DNA from: Hemicordylus capensis
Taxonomy: Eukaryota > Chordata > Lepidosauria > Squamata > Cordylidae
Assembly: GCF_027244095.1 (NCBI RefSeq)
Contig: NC_069659.1
Span: 97,319,501-97,383,500 of the forward strand
Direction of reading: 5' to 3'
DNA length: 64,000 nucleotides
In this document: piece by piece, positions 46,005 to 56,799 of the stretch
How the letters are laid out: the number at the start of each line of letters is the position of its first letter
How positions within the stretch are numbered: position 1 is the first letter of the stretch
Made by a program: the position numbers and the translations under genes
The notes under the pieces: model-generated
Told to the model about the DNA's origin: nothing
Databases searched by the model: none
Seen by the model: only the letters and a program-made list of their open reading frames with translations

Positions 46005-46290
46005 AATGTGTATTTATTTATCATATCTCTATACCACCTCGTATGTGCATCTCTAGGTGGTATTAAAAGTTTAAACAAATGTAAAAACAGTATTAAAACA
46101 TTAAAATTTGCAAGACAAATAAAAACAATCTCACAAGATAAAATGACATTATTTAAAGTTTTCAGTTAAAAGCCCGAGAAAACAGGTTTGTCTTGAGGTT
46201 CTTTGTAAAAGCAGACATACTCTTATTTCAACAGGGAGCATATTCCAAAGCCTGGGCAGCCACAGAGACGGGCCACAGAAGCCTCAGAAG
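46005..46290 (-). mobile_element. L2-clade LINE 3' end
   Basis: Starts with a GTATTTATTTATCATATCTC tail, has the paired CACCTCG/TAGGTGG blocks and the segment agggagcatattccaaagcc shared with the 40-kb and 60-kb copies. Confidence 0.75.
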
Positions 46291-47282
46291 CCTGGGAGTT
46301 TCCCCACCTTTTAAAATTGTGCTTGTGGTTGAAGTGGAGATTTGAATCTGCCTTAATAACTGCAAGTACAGATCCAAAAAATGATAGCTATTTTGTAGCC
46401 TACACCCAACAGGCCTTTTGCCTTTTTAAAGTATTTTGTACATGATCGCATGACTTTAGGCACTTAAACCAGAACAGCAGCATAAAATGTATTAGTCAAG
46501 CTCATCATACACTACAAATTATGATTTCTTAGGATTGGTTTATTCTGGCAAAGGTTTTCATAGGTGTCTACTATATCAGCTGCATAAAGTGGACCAAAGG
46601 TGACAGGAATGTATACAAATGCATATCTGCCAACATGTCCCCAGTTTCCCTTTCAGGTGAATGGGAAAATAGGGACATGTTGGCAGGTATGCAAATAGGT
46701 TGAGACACACTAGAGGATAAATGGTATTAACAGCATGATAACTAAAGACAAGAACATAAGAACCCAAAGAATTACATTGCTTGATCAGGCCAAGATCTGT
46801 CTTCTCATCCAGCCCTCTGTCTCTAACTGTAACCAGTTCAACAGGGCGCAGCTGAGACAACTATCTCCCATTTGTTTCCAGCATCTAATAATCAAGGTAT
46901 ATTACTGTACCTCAGACATGTTTATATGACAATGTTAAAATGAGGATAAGAAGGTGATTTGCTGCATTAAGGCTCATACTTGCACACATTCAGAGATAGA
47001 CTTCAAGCTTTCTCCACAGCATCTGAAAATCCAAAGCATACTGCTTTTCTCTACAATGGCGTTTCAATTAGCTGTTCCATTAGGCTTTATCTAATGGAGG
47101 CCTACACAATTTGTGACCCCATCTGCCAACAGTGTATTATGGCTTACCAGAAGTTTGATAAGCACCCTGTTTATGAAGTACCAGGAAGACTGTGCAAGTA
47201 TTTCAAGCCCGGGTGGGTCACCTCACATCTCTGATACGTGGCTTGGTAGGTTACAAATTGTGCAGGCCTGACCTAATAGAAA

Positions 47283-47530
47283 TAAATATTTAAAATAAAC
47301 AAAAATCTGCACCATCCCTCCAGCATACTGCTGCTCAGGGCAGTCTATAACAAACAAATAATAAAGCAAGCATTAAAACAAATCAACAGCAGAATAAAAT
47401 AAGATTAAATGGAGATCCAGTTCAAACCAATTTTTAATTGCTCCTTTAAAAAGTGGGGCTTAAGGAAGACTGACAAAGCATTTCTGCAAAAGCATTCCAA
47501 AGACGGTTGAGAAGGCTTTGTCCCCAGTCC
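47283..47530 (-). mobile_element. L2-clade LINE 3' end
   Basis: Tail-first on the plus strand (AAATAAATATTTAAAATAAA), then GGGCAGTCTATAACAAAC and the segment attccaaagacggttgag. It abuts the plus-strand L2 copy that begins near 47560. Confidence 0.7.
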
Positions 47531-47559
47531 TGGTCAACCAAATCTGTGTCAGTTGTATT

Positions 47560-48354
47560 AGATTAGATCAGTTTTACTAATATCCTCCTGCAGTATTAGA
47601 TTGGATCTGTTTCAATCTGTGATGCCTGAGGATGTGGATTTGACAAGCTGCTTGGGGTGGTGTGGCCTACCACTTGTTCTCTGGATCCTTGCCTGACTTG
47701 GCTGCTTCTGTCTAGCAGGGAGATTGTTGGAGATGGCCTAGTTAATATCATTAACTCATCGCTGAGGGAATGTAGGATGCCTCCTTGTTTGAAGGAGGCA
47801 ATGATTAGACCACTTCTTAAGAAGCCTTCCCTAGATCTCTCAGTGATGGATAGTTATAGGCCGGTCTCCAATCTCCCATGGTTGGGCAAGGTGATTGAGA
47901 ATGGTGGCTAACCAGCTCCAGGAAGTTTTGGAGGAAACAGATTATACAGACCCATTTCAAACTGGGTTTAGAGCAGGCTATGGGGTTGAGACGGCCTTGG
48001 TCAGCCTGATGGACGACCTTTATCAGGGAATCAACAGGGGGAGTGTGACTCTGTTGGTTCTTTTGGATCTCTCAGCGGTGTTTGATACCATCGACCATGG
48101 TATCCTTCTCGATGGCCTGGGGGAGTTGGGGTCCCCAACTTAGGGATAGGAGGCACTGCTTTGCAGTGGTTCTGCTAATATATCTCACAGGTAGATTCCA
48201 GATGGTGGAGCTGGGTGATGGTTGCTTTTCTAAATGGGAGCTTCATTCTGTCACCAATGCTTTTTAACATCTACATGAAACCACTGGATGAGTTCATCAG
48301 ATTTGGTGGAGGGTGTTATCAGTATACTGATGATACCCAAATCTATTTCTCCTT

Positions 48355-48385
<31 letters not shown>

Positions 48386-49333
48386 GGAAGTGGCATTCAC
48401 TCCCTAAATGCCTGCCTATGGGCAATAATGGGATGGATGAGGGATAACAGATTGTAGCTGAATCCAAGCAAGACAGAGGTGCACATTGTGGGGGATCGGA
48501 ATCTGAGGGTGAGTTGGATCTTCCTGTGCTGGATGGGGTTACACTCCCACAGAAGGAACAAGTATGCAGCTTGGGAGTGCTCTTGAATCCAGGCCTCACC
48601 CTGGTATATCAAGTGGAGGCTATGGCCAGGAGCGCTTGCCATCAACTTCAGCTGATTCGACAGCTGCACTCATTACTTGAAGAGAATAATCTCAAAACAG
48701 TGGTGCATCAGCTGGTAATCTCCAGGCTCGGCAATGTGCTTTGTGTGGGGCTGCCTTTGTACGTAGTTCAGAATTGCATAGTTCAAAATGCGGCAGCCAG
48801 ACTGGTCTCTAGGGTAACTTGGAGAGACCATATTATGACTGTCTTAAAACAGTTGCACTAGCTGCCGATATGTTTCTGGGCAAAATACAAAGTGCTGGTT
48901 ATTACCTTTAAAGCCCTGAATGGTTTGGGTCCGGGCTACCTTGGAGAGCGCCTTCTTCTGTATGATCCCCATTGCATGTTGAGGTTATCTGGAGAGGTCC
49001 GTCTCCAGTTACCACTGGTACGTCTGGTGGCAACTCAGAGCCAAGCTTTCTCTGTAGCTGCTCCTGGCCTATGGAATGCACTCCTGGCAGATATCTGTAA
49101 TTGTTGATGGTCTTTAAGAGAGCACTAAAAACTTACTTGTTTAACCTGGACTTCCAAGGTTTTAAAATTGTTTTAAATTGCTTTTAAAGGGCTCTGAATT
49201 GTTTTAATATTGTTTTAAGCAGTGTGTTTTTTAACCGGTGTTTTCATGTTTTTAAAATTTGTTGTGCACCACCCAGAGCCATTGGATGGGGTGGTCTAGA
49301 AATGCAATCAATCAATCAATCAATCAATCAATC
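47560..49333 (+). mobile_element. L2-clade LINE, older copy with (AATC)n tail
   Basis: The same family as the copy at 40-42 kb but on the plus strand and more broken: R-P-V-S-N-L-P-W-L-G-K-V-I-E (47850), D-P-F-Q-T-G-F-R-A-G-Y-G (47950), Q-Y-T-D-D-T-Q-I-Y-F (48320, YADD altered to YTDD), and N-A-A-A-R-L-V-S (48790). A (CAT)n run at about 48356-48386 expanded inside the RT as a serine tract. The 3' end is an (AATC)n microsatellite at about 49302-49333. Confidence 0.92.
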
Positions 49334-50065
49334 GTGGGACCAAGAGTAGGACTTGTGATGAGGATCTGAGGATCCTGGCAGATTCCATATGGGTCCAAAC
49401 TGAAACACTACCTAATTTGGTGGGATTTTCTGTACTGAATCTATAGCTGCTGATTTCAGCTCCACCATAATCAGATGAAAGTAGAGCCTAATGGCAAATT
49501 GGTAACATCTCAGCAGCAGGAGGTGAGGGCTAGAATCCAATGAGTCAGATCTAAATGAAAAAATAAATAAAGCTAGCCAACCTGAGTAAACCACACACCC
49601 TGCACCACTCTGTTAGGCGAATAGAGTTCCATTTGTTTCACATTATAAGAAAAAGTAAATCATTTTGGCAGAGGACAAAAAAGAAACTGGCACAAACAAA
49701 ACCACTTCCACATGTACTTCTGGCTGGCACGCTGGTACTGTACAGGGGTTAGTGTGCCAGACAACTACAGACTTGGTTTCAAATCCTCACTCAATCAGCC
49801 CTAATCTCTCAACCTAGCCCACTTCACCAGGTTTTTGTGAGGATAATAGGGGAGTGAGACCCTGGAGGAAATAAAAATCCGTGGTGGAATAAGAACAAAA
49901 TACATGAAATAATAAAGAATACTGGAAATTCATGATTTTCAAAATCTGCTCTTCTGTATCACTCAGACATTTAAAGAGTTAGTGCTGGGAAACTCACAAA
50001 ATATCTGCATACGCACCAGTGCAACATCCAGAGAGTCATAATCTTTCAGACCCTCTAAATAGAGC

Positions 50066-50198
50066 AAAAAGCCACCTCATTGTGCAGCGGGGAAGTAACT
50101 TGCCTAGGGAGGAAGAGGAGGTATCCTACCAAAGAAAACCACCTGGTTCGGTGGGCGCCAGGAGTCGACACCGACTGGACGGCACAACTTTACTTTAC
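50066..50198 (+). mobile_element. Sauria-type SINE, internally deleted
   Basis: Head (GCCACCTCATTGTGCAGCGG) joined directly to the tail (GGAGTCGACACCGACTGGAC); the middle of the element is absent. Lies about 150 bp downstream of ICOSLG exon 1. Confidence 0.85.
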
Positions 50199-50348
50199 AT
50201 TGAGCAAAACGGCTGGAATGCAAACTAGAATCCTACCACCAAACTTCAGTCTGAGGAATCAAGGCACAGGTACCCGTGAGCGGCGACTGCTACTCCATCC
50301 TGAGAAGGGGCACAGGTAACCCTTGCGCGGAGACTCAGTTCCACTCAC

Positions 50349-50362
50349 CTTTTGGGCAGCAT
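50349..50362 (-). CDS. ICOSLG: ICOSLG exon 1, coding part (start codon and first residues)
   Basis: Fourteen coding bases, ATG-CTG-CCC-AAA-AG, are followed by a canonical GTGAGT donor. They encode M-L-P-K and two bases of a Ser codon. The start was chosen because splicing to the exon at 34074-34117 yields a complete hydrophobic leader that runs in frame into the IgV exon. Another ATG about 20 bases further 5' on the minus strand is in a different frame and gives no leader. The exon sits inside a CpG-rich block, as expected for a first exon. No homology can be claimed from 14 bases alone; the call rests on phase, donor quality, CpG context and the resulting signal peptide. Confidence 0.7.
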
Positions 50363-50484
50363 CCTGGCTGTGGCCACATCCAGGAAAGTGGGTGAGAGCA
50401 CAGCTGGGGAGACAAGCGGTGGCGACCCCAAGCTCCAGCTCGGGAGAATCGGTCGGAGCTCCTCGCTGGTTACTCCTCCCACGA

Positions 50485-50494
50485 GGGGATTTCC
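50485..50494. promoter_or_regulatory. Kappa-B motif upstream of ICOSLG
   Basis: GGGGATTTCC is a perfect match to the NF-kappa-B consensus GGGRNNYYCC. It lies 123 bp upstream of the proposed start codon, inside the CpG-rich promoter. NF-kappa-B-driven induction of ICOSLG is known from mammals, so the site makes biological sense, but a 10-bp match can occur by chance. Confidence 0.45.
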
Positions 50495-50759
50495 GGGCTC
50501 AATGGACGCCTCAGGTACCTGCTGCCAATAGTGGCCCGAGCTGAGCAGGCTGTCTTCTCGAGTGACGCTGCCAGCCGCGCGTAGGTGTCTTGCTCTTTTC
50601 GCTCGGTCTCATGAGGCGCTCAGCCTGGCCCGAGCGCTGCTTCCCTCTGAAATCCCCACCGAAGAAGGATCGTTGACCCGATACTAACACCGACGTTTCT
50701 ACTAGAAACTTTCTAGCTAGCCGCAGAAAAAGAAAAAAGAAAAAGGAAGGAAATAGCCG

Positions 50760-51165
50760 TCTTGGCATGTCTGCGCAGGCAGGGATCTCGGCTTCCTCCG
50801 CCCGTTGCGGAAATGCCTCCGAGGAGCCTTGTTTCAGCAGAAACGTTGGTGGACTTGATCTCTGCAAGGGTGGCTCCAGAGGGGAGATGCAAGCAAGCAC
50901 CCGCCACCTCCGAAAAGCGGCTTGTCCCCCTCACCGCCCACCCCCCATTTCTGTTCCAAAAATCTAATATGTGGGACATTCGCTCACCACCCCTAAATTA
51001 CCTGCATATACTTCATAACTTGTGTGTTTCCAAATCCTTGTGTGTAAATCTTTGTAGATATATGATGTACAAACAACCACTTTGTATATAATTGTGCTTT
51101 GGCAACGTACTGTATGCTTTGGTAGTTTGTTGGTTCAATAAAAAAATCTTGTCCTAAAAAAATCT
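50760..51165 (+). other. Possible short plus-strand transcript end beside the ICOSLG promoter
   Basis: From the CpG-rich block the plus strand runs into AT-rich sequence with AATAAA at 51137-51142, followed by a directly repeated aaaaaatcttgtcctaa. This could be a divergent non-coding transcript or a processed retrocopy; the open frames have no match. Confidence 0.25.
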
Positions 51166-51179
51166 TGTCCTAAATGCAC

Positions 51180-51515
51180 TTTGCCCCTTCGTACCCTCCG
51201 CCCTCAGTACCCCACCTGGTGCCGCGACTGCTGATCAGACACAATCCCAGCAAGTCGACAAAGGGCAAAGCGCCTTGTACGCCGTATTGGCAATACGTTT
51301 ACAATACGAGGTCGCGTTCCTCTTATGCCTAAGAGAGTAAGAGACGATGCGGCGGCGGGTATGCTTTTCCGGCCCTGATCCACGATCTCGATAGGAGCGC
51401 TTTGATTTTCAGAAATGTCAAAGAGTGACTGAGCTAGTTTTGAGACCACCATACATTTCCCGCCTCCCCGTGAGGCGCCCGTGCATTTAACAACGGTATA
51501 GTAAGCAGGAATCAA
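51180..51515. other. CpG-rich block of unknown role
   Basis: CpG-rich sequence with an inverted pair cgtattggcaatacg near 51283-51297. A minus-strand open frame of 103 codons has no recognisable domain. It may be an outlying part of the ICOSLG CpG island. Confidence 0.35.
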
Positions 51516-51529
51516 AACAGTGAGTCACA

Positions 51530-52655
51530 CAGTAGCTAGAGTGGGAAAATGTCATGACCTCTCTTAATGTTGGTGTGCTGCTGTGTAAAACCAGAACAGA
51601 GTGGGGTGGAATGGCCGACCTCTCAACAATCTAACTTGATCCCCCAAACACCAAGATGTGTTAGAGACACTTAAGAGCAACATTTTAGAACTGAAATCTT
51701 TAGCATTTTAGAACTGAAACTGAAATGTTTACAATACTATACTTTTATCAGCTGTCTCACAGCAGCCCACAGTGGTCATTTCATAAAATTTATTTGCAAA
51801 AAACCTCCATGGGATGCACTAAATAGAATGCAAAGAATGAAATACATACATTAGTAAAAACTCCCATTAAAAATTCCCAGCCATTTGCAGAATGGAATAG
51901 AGCAGGCCGGAATGAGCCCTTAAAAATTAAACTGGATGCAAAAAACAGCAGGCTATGTTTTAGAACTAAAAGAATGTTTAGAATTGAAGAATGTTTAGAA
52001 CTGAAATCTTCCCATTATACTTTTATCAAGCCAGAAAAGCTGTTTCCCACATCCAGTGTGATTTTCAAGGGGTCATTCCATTGTGTTCTATTCTGTAAAG
52101 TTTCCAGTCCTAAAATATAGTTCTTGAGTGTTCCCAGTACATCCTGCTGTTTGGGGGGATACAATAATGGCTCCTCCTCTGTCTTTGTTGGAATGGAGAT
52201 ATAAATCTACTTGGTTCTGTCACCAGTGGTAAACAGAACACATGGGCCCCTTGTGAGGCAAGAGAAGAGAAGAAAAGAGAAATGTAATTGTCAATATTGG
52301 CATAGCTGAAAATTAATTATTGGTGGTGCAGTAAGTGCAGAGTCAACAATTTAGGTAGTATAGCCTAGTGGCTGGAAGACATTTAAAGTCCCAGCTGCAG
52401 GTAGTAGAAGATTTTCTAAGATCCTTTTTCTGGACAAACTGAAGATGGTAATTCTCCCAAACACAAATAGTACATAGCTATACTTTATAAGGACTAGCTA
52501 TAGAAGGACTGTGCTGTAAAATCCAAAAGGACCATGCTGTAATTATTTTATTTTATTTTTGCATTTTATATAAATAGCATAATTGGGTCCAGAACTTACC
52601 TTGAATACTAGTGTTAAGCCATGAAACATTTGGAGCAGTAAGAAAGGAGACAGTG
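51530..52655. other. Intergenic, nothing recognised
   Basis: AT-rich sequence between ICOSLG and DNMT3L in which gaactgaaatctt and ttttagaactgaaa recur several times (51685-52010), suggesting local duplication. No gene or known repeat. Confidence 0.45.
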
Positions 52656-52659
52656 CCTC

Positions 52660-53115
52660 TGATCATGTGCAGCATTCCTTATATAGCAACACTCTATGCC
52701 TAGGGGTAATGGAGCAAGGAGGGACAAATGTCCCTGGACCACAGGACCCCGGGGGGAGGGGTGCTGTCAAGGTGCTCCTTATCCTCTGCTCCATTAAACC
52801 TCCTACACTCTGCTTCCCACCCACCCCAACCACGGAGGCTGGGCGTGCCAAGGCTGGACATGTGGCCAATGCCATTGTGAGGAATGGATGTGCGATGGCT
52901 CCTCACCCTCTCCAGTCTAGCAGAGCACTTTCTCTGCTTGCCTTAATTCATGAGGGAGAGCAAGGAAGCATCCAGCTGGCGGTGAAAGCGTTTCTCCAAC
53001 TGGAGACAGCGAGCCCCCCCCTCCCGCCCACCATGTGTCCATTCCCCACACTGGCCATGTCCCCTGCATTTGCGTGATGCCATAGGGGAAAGGGCATGGC
53101 CAGCACTCTCGGAGG
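52660..53115. repeat. GC-rich unclassified repeat, relative of 34.2-34.7 kb
   Basis: Shares the gggacaaatgtccctgg block with the 34-kb element and has the same GC-rich composition. No open frame with a recognisable protein. Confidence 0.45.
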
Positions 53116-53284
53116 CTTGTCGCCAGGCCACTGGGACCCTTGCTACACCCATGTTATTGCCAGGCATAATCAAGAAGACAGCAATATCTAGAACGGGACT
53201 CAATAGTAGCAGTACCCAAGTTATTTTATTGATGTATTTTCAGCAGCACTAGGCAGCTATTTGGTAACGAAGTACAGTGTACAT

Positions 53285-53385
53285 CAGGGTTACTCAACTT
53301 TGATCCTCCAGCTGTTTTAGGACTACAACTCCCATAATCCCCAACCACAGTGGCCAATAGTCAGAGATTATGGGAGTTGGAGGAC
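53285..53385. mobile_element. Short palindromic MITE, right end joined to the Tc1 remnant
   Basis: Pair ctacaactcccataatcc / agattatgggagttggagga. The Tc1-like remnant begins directly after it. Confidence 0.75.
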
Positions 53386-53942
53386 AAGGAACCAAGAAGA
53401 CAAGGATTGAAGAGTAGAACAATATCAGACCTCTGAAAAGTGTACAGTGTACTGTGCTTGATTGGCCAGCAAACTCGCCTGACCCATTGCCAAGAGAAGG
53501 ATGAGAGACATGAGACCAAACAATGCAGAAGAGCTGAAGGCTGCTAATGAAGCATCCTGGTCTTCCATAATACCTCATCAGTGCCACAGGCTGATAGCAT
53601 CCATGCCACGCCGCATTGAGGCAGTAATTGCTGCAAAAGGGGCCCAAACCAAGTACTGAATACATATGCATGCTTATACTTTTCAGAGGTCCGATATTGT
53701 TGTATTCTACAATCCTTGTCTTCTTGGTTCCATGTAATATTCTAATTTTCTGGGATTGTGGATTTGGGGTTTTCATGAGCTGTACGCCATGATCATCACA
53801 ATTATAACAAATTAAGGCTTGACTTATCTCGCTTTGCATGTAATGCGTCTGTCTCATATATCAGTTTCACCTTTTAATTTGCATTACTGAAATTAATGGA
53901 CTTTTGCACGATATTCTAATTTTCCGAGTTTCACCTGTACTT
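53386..53942 (+). mobile_element. Tc1-like transposon remnant (transposase C terminus and 3' end)
   Basis: The transposase end is readable as D-W-P-A-S-K-L-A, then A-K-R-R-M-R-D-M-R-P-N-N-A-E-E-L-K-A-A, and H-R-L-I-A-S-M-P-R-R-I-E-A-V-I. An internal deletion removes the usual D-L-N-P-I-E-N segment between the first two blocks. The element ends in the T-rich terminal region gatattctaattttccgag. The segment 53386-53441 is an inverted copy of 53680-53735. Confidence 0.85.
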
Positions 53943-54954
53943 GTTCGAAAACAGACCTAGTTGTGAAAGGCTGCCATTCTTCTTGCATATCGTGATCAGA
54001 TATCTCTTTTGGCTATGATAGCAGCAGATAGCTTGTGTCCAAGTTTATTTCTTCCGAAGAGGCACATTGATGTGAAGAATGTGTTTATGTTGATTTAGCA
54101 GTTACTTTCTCATGATGTAATGGAAGCAATTTAAAAATAAAATAACTGCAATTATATGCACAAACGATTATTGCTGTGCATTGTTATGGTTTTAGGCATG
54201 TGTTTATGCTTTTATGTTCTGATTTGGCCATGGTCTGTAAAAAACGTGAACTATTTCTATGGACTGTGGTGGATGTAACTTTTATTGCTACCACAGCATT
54301 AGACCAGGTCCAGTACTAGGGTTGCCAACTGTCCCAAAATACGAGGGACGTCCCTCATTTCAGGGAGGAAATGTTCGTCCTGTTCAGGACAGCATTTCTC
54401 CTGCCTTTGAGTGGCAAGGGGTGGGCAGAGGCGGGCTGGCAACCCGCCAGCAATCCATAGAGGCTTTCAGCCTGCAGGCTTCGGCTACTGCTGTAACTTC
54501 AGCTGAGCTGCTCCTGGGGCCTTCCCGCCAATCAGCTGTTAGGTGGGTGGGTGGGGCTTGCACAGGAGCCTGCCAGGACCAGCTTAGCCATTCAGTCCTC
54601 TCCAGACTCCTACAGCGGCTAACAGCTTCCTACTCTCTTTCTCCCCTCAGTTGTGCACACACACAAAGACACACCGCAGCACTAGTCTAATAATAAAATT
54701 GAAGGTACGGACGTTGTCTGGGCTGGCCCAGGGCTGGGAGGAATTGGAAAGGGGAGGCACGTGTAGAAAAGGAAAAGGCAAGCAGGGAGGAAAGCAAGCA
54801 GGCGTGCATTATCCATGTGGATTGTTTCCACTCTCTCATCCCCCCCCCCACACCTCTGTCTTTCAATAGCAGAGAGAACTAAAACTGCTTTGCTAAGACT
54901 CTTGTAGTGCCTTAGAAGAATTAGACATGAGCATGCTTATTGTGTGTAGCTTTT

Positions 54955-55655
54955 GAATGGCGGAACCAGGCGCTGAGCCAGCCGAGCAGCGGCATGCATC
55001 CAGCCCCGCTTGGTGGCCCCCTCCAATACGCCCGTGTGCGTGACATCATGCGCACGGGGGCGTGGCTCGGGCTCCAGAGGAGTCCAGAGCAAACTCCCTC
55101 CTCCCATGCATGGGCCGCCGAGAGCCTCCCCCGTCCCACACCCGGGCTGCCGAGAGCCCGGGCGAACTCCTCGCCAATTATTCCAAGCAGCTCTGACTGC
55201 CCGATGGAACGTTTTCCTCTTCCTCTCGCTCTCTGGAGAGAGAGAAAGGGGAAAACGTCCTATCAGGCAGCTGACGCTGCCTGAAATGACAAGATGAGAG
55301 CTTGTTCGGGCTCAGTAGCCCAGGCCACGCCCCTTTGTAAAGGGGGTGTGGCCTGAGCTGCTGACAGCCTGAACGAGCACTCAGCTCATCATTTCAGGCA
55401 GTGTTGGCTGCCTGATAGGATGTTTTCCCCTTTCTCTCCCTCCAGAGAGGGAGAGGAAGGGGAAAAAGTTCTATCGGGCAGTCAGAGCTGCTTGAAATAA
55501 TTGGTGGAGAGTTCACCTGGGCTCTCGGCGACCCGGGCATGGGGAGTTTGCTCTGGGATCCTATGGAGAGCCACGGGGCTCGCTGGTCTTTTCCCATTGG
55601 CAGCCTGGGTTCTTTGAACCCATGGAACCGATGGTGGCTCCGCTCCTGGGTGGAG
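54955..55655. mobile_element. GC-rich fold-back element
   Basis: About 700 bp forming one long imperfect hairpin: outer aatggcggaaccaggcg against tggtggctccgctcctgg, and centre ccacgcccctttgtaaaggg-ggtgtggc at 55324-55350. Related inverted blocks (ctcgggct, aggcagc.gctgcctga, tggctccgcccc) occur in the core of the element at 22.2-24.4 kb, so they are one family. Confidence 0.85.
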
Positions 55656-55939
55656 CTCTCTCTCTGGCTCATGTATTGAACTTATTTTGCTAGAGCTCTT
55701 CTCGCTGCAACAACCTAAACAGGGAATGGAGAAGTCGGTGGGGGGGAGACATCTAAAGTTATTTCTTTCCCCTGGTTCTTTTGTGCCCGAAAGGAGATGT
55801 TGCTGGCAAGGTGGGGAGGTCTTGTTGCTTTGTCTCCAGAGTCCAGCCAGAGCATGATCCTCTGCTGCTAACTCACCTGGAGCTTCCTGTGGGTATAATT
55901 AGTGCTGGAGGCGAAAAGTGCTCCTGCAAATCATTGACT

Positions 55940-56072
55940 GTGATGTGGCCAACCTGGGGCTCTTTTGCCATTGCTGGACTATTGCTCCCATCATTCCCAG
56001 CTGTTGTAGCTCAGGATGATGGGAATGATAGTCCAACAGCAGCTAGTGAGTCCCAGGTTGGCTATCTTTGAG
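55940..56072. mobile_element. Short palindromic MITE
   Basis: Pair gccaacctggg / cccaggttggc and the core ctgctggactattgctccca / tgggaatgatagtccaacag. Confidence 0.8.
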
Positions 56073-56164
56073 CTGAGAAATAGTTAGGGCAAGGAAAAAG
56101 TAAATAGGGATTCGCTTGTAGGTTTCTGGGTGATGCACGGTTTTGACTCCCACCTTTCTTCTTA

Positions 56165-56350
56165 ACATTGAGGTGATTCTCATGAGCAGCAAAAATCAGG
56201 CTAAGGGAGCCTAGCCAGGTTTTTGCTGCTCGTGTGCAGCAATATTGGCTGGGTGACTCCTGGCAGCAAGCCCACCTAAATGCTTTCCTTCTTAAACGAG
56301 GTTAATGGAGTTAGTGTTCTGTTAGCCCCGTTTTTTTGGTCGTGTGTCTG
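56165..56350. mobile_element. Multi-hairpin MITE, one end
   Basis: gaggtgattctcatgagcag followed by the stem gcagcaaaaatcaggcta/tagccaggtttttgctgc. The far end is not found. Confidence 0.6.
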
Positions 56351-56384
56351 CCACAGCTGCTTGCCATGGTATTTAAGGCATCTT

Positions 56385-56790
56385 CTTTGCCATGAGCCCG
56401 ACTGCCTGTTAAGATCATCTGGAGAGGTTCATCTGTGGTTGCTGCCAACTTGTCTGGCAGCTAATCGGGAACGGGCCTTCTTCATGGCTGCCCCTGGACT
56501 GCCCCTGGACATGCCCCTGGAATGCATTCCGTCGAAATAAGAGCCCCCCACAATCTTTGGCAACTTTTAAAAATGCACTGAAGATACAGTTCTTCACCCA
56601 GGATTTTTATTAGATTTATAATTTTAAAATTTTTAATACTGGGTTTTAAATGTTCTTAATGTCTTAAATGATTTTAATTGTTAATTGATTTGATGTTTTA
56701 AATGATTTTAATTGTAAACCGCCCAGAGATGCAAGTTTTGGGCAGTATAGAAATATTGTAAATAAAATACATAAATATACGTCACTGATA
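56385..56790 (+). mobile_element. L2-clade LINE 3' end
   Basis: The end of the RT frame is recognisable (E-R-A-F-F-M-A-A-P-G-L near 56470), followed by a T-rich 3' UTR and the tail AACCGCCCAGAGATGCAAG ... GGGCAGTATAGAAATAT. It is 5' truncated. Confidence 0.8.
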
Positions 56791-56799
56791 CTGAGGCTC

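Larger units (their letters stand above)
14453..50362 (-). other. ICOSLG: ICOSLG gene span (ICOS ligand, B7-H2), seven-exon model
   Basis: ICOSLG is a B7-family cell-surface ligand that binds ICOS on T cells and supports germinal-centre and T-helper responses. Seven minus-strand exons can be chained with matching phases (14+44+354+273+150+36+11 nt), giving 293 codons plus stop; the human protein is about 302 residues. Order: signal peptide, IgV, IgC, stalk plus transmembrane helix, short cytoplasmic tail. The IgC block G-Y-P-K-G-N-I-Y-W-I-N-Q-T-D-N-S-L-L-D nearly matches the mammalian ICOSLG stretch and separates it from CD80, CD86 and PD-L1. DNMT3L lies upstream on the same strand, as in mammals. 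The introns carry most of the window's repeats. Exons 3 to 5 are secure, 1 and 2 are well supported by splicing and length, 6 is likely and 7 is tentative. Confidence 0.9.
50300..50960 (-). promoter_or_regulatory. CpG-rich promoter region of ICOSLG
   Basis: CpG dinucleotides are frequent here against a CpG-poor background, and the block starts at the ICOSLG first exon and runs upstream of it. No TATA box is seen close to the start codon. This fits a TATA-less CpG-island promoter firing on the minus strand. The exact transcription start cannot be placed. A second CpG-rich block (51180-51500) lies further upstream and might belong to the same regulatory region. Confidence 0.6.

Noticed and set aside
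51204-51515. 103-codon minus-strand open frame in a CpG-rich block
   Set aside because: No recognisable domain or splice context; CpG-rich DNA has fewer stops by chance.
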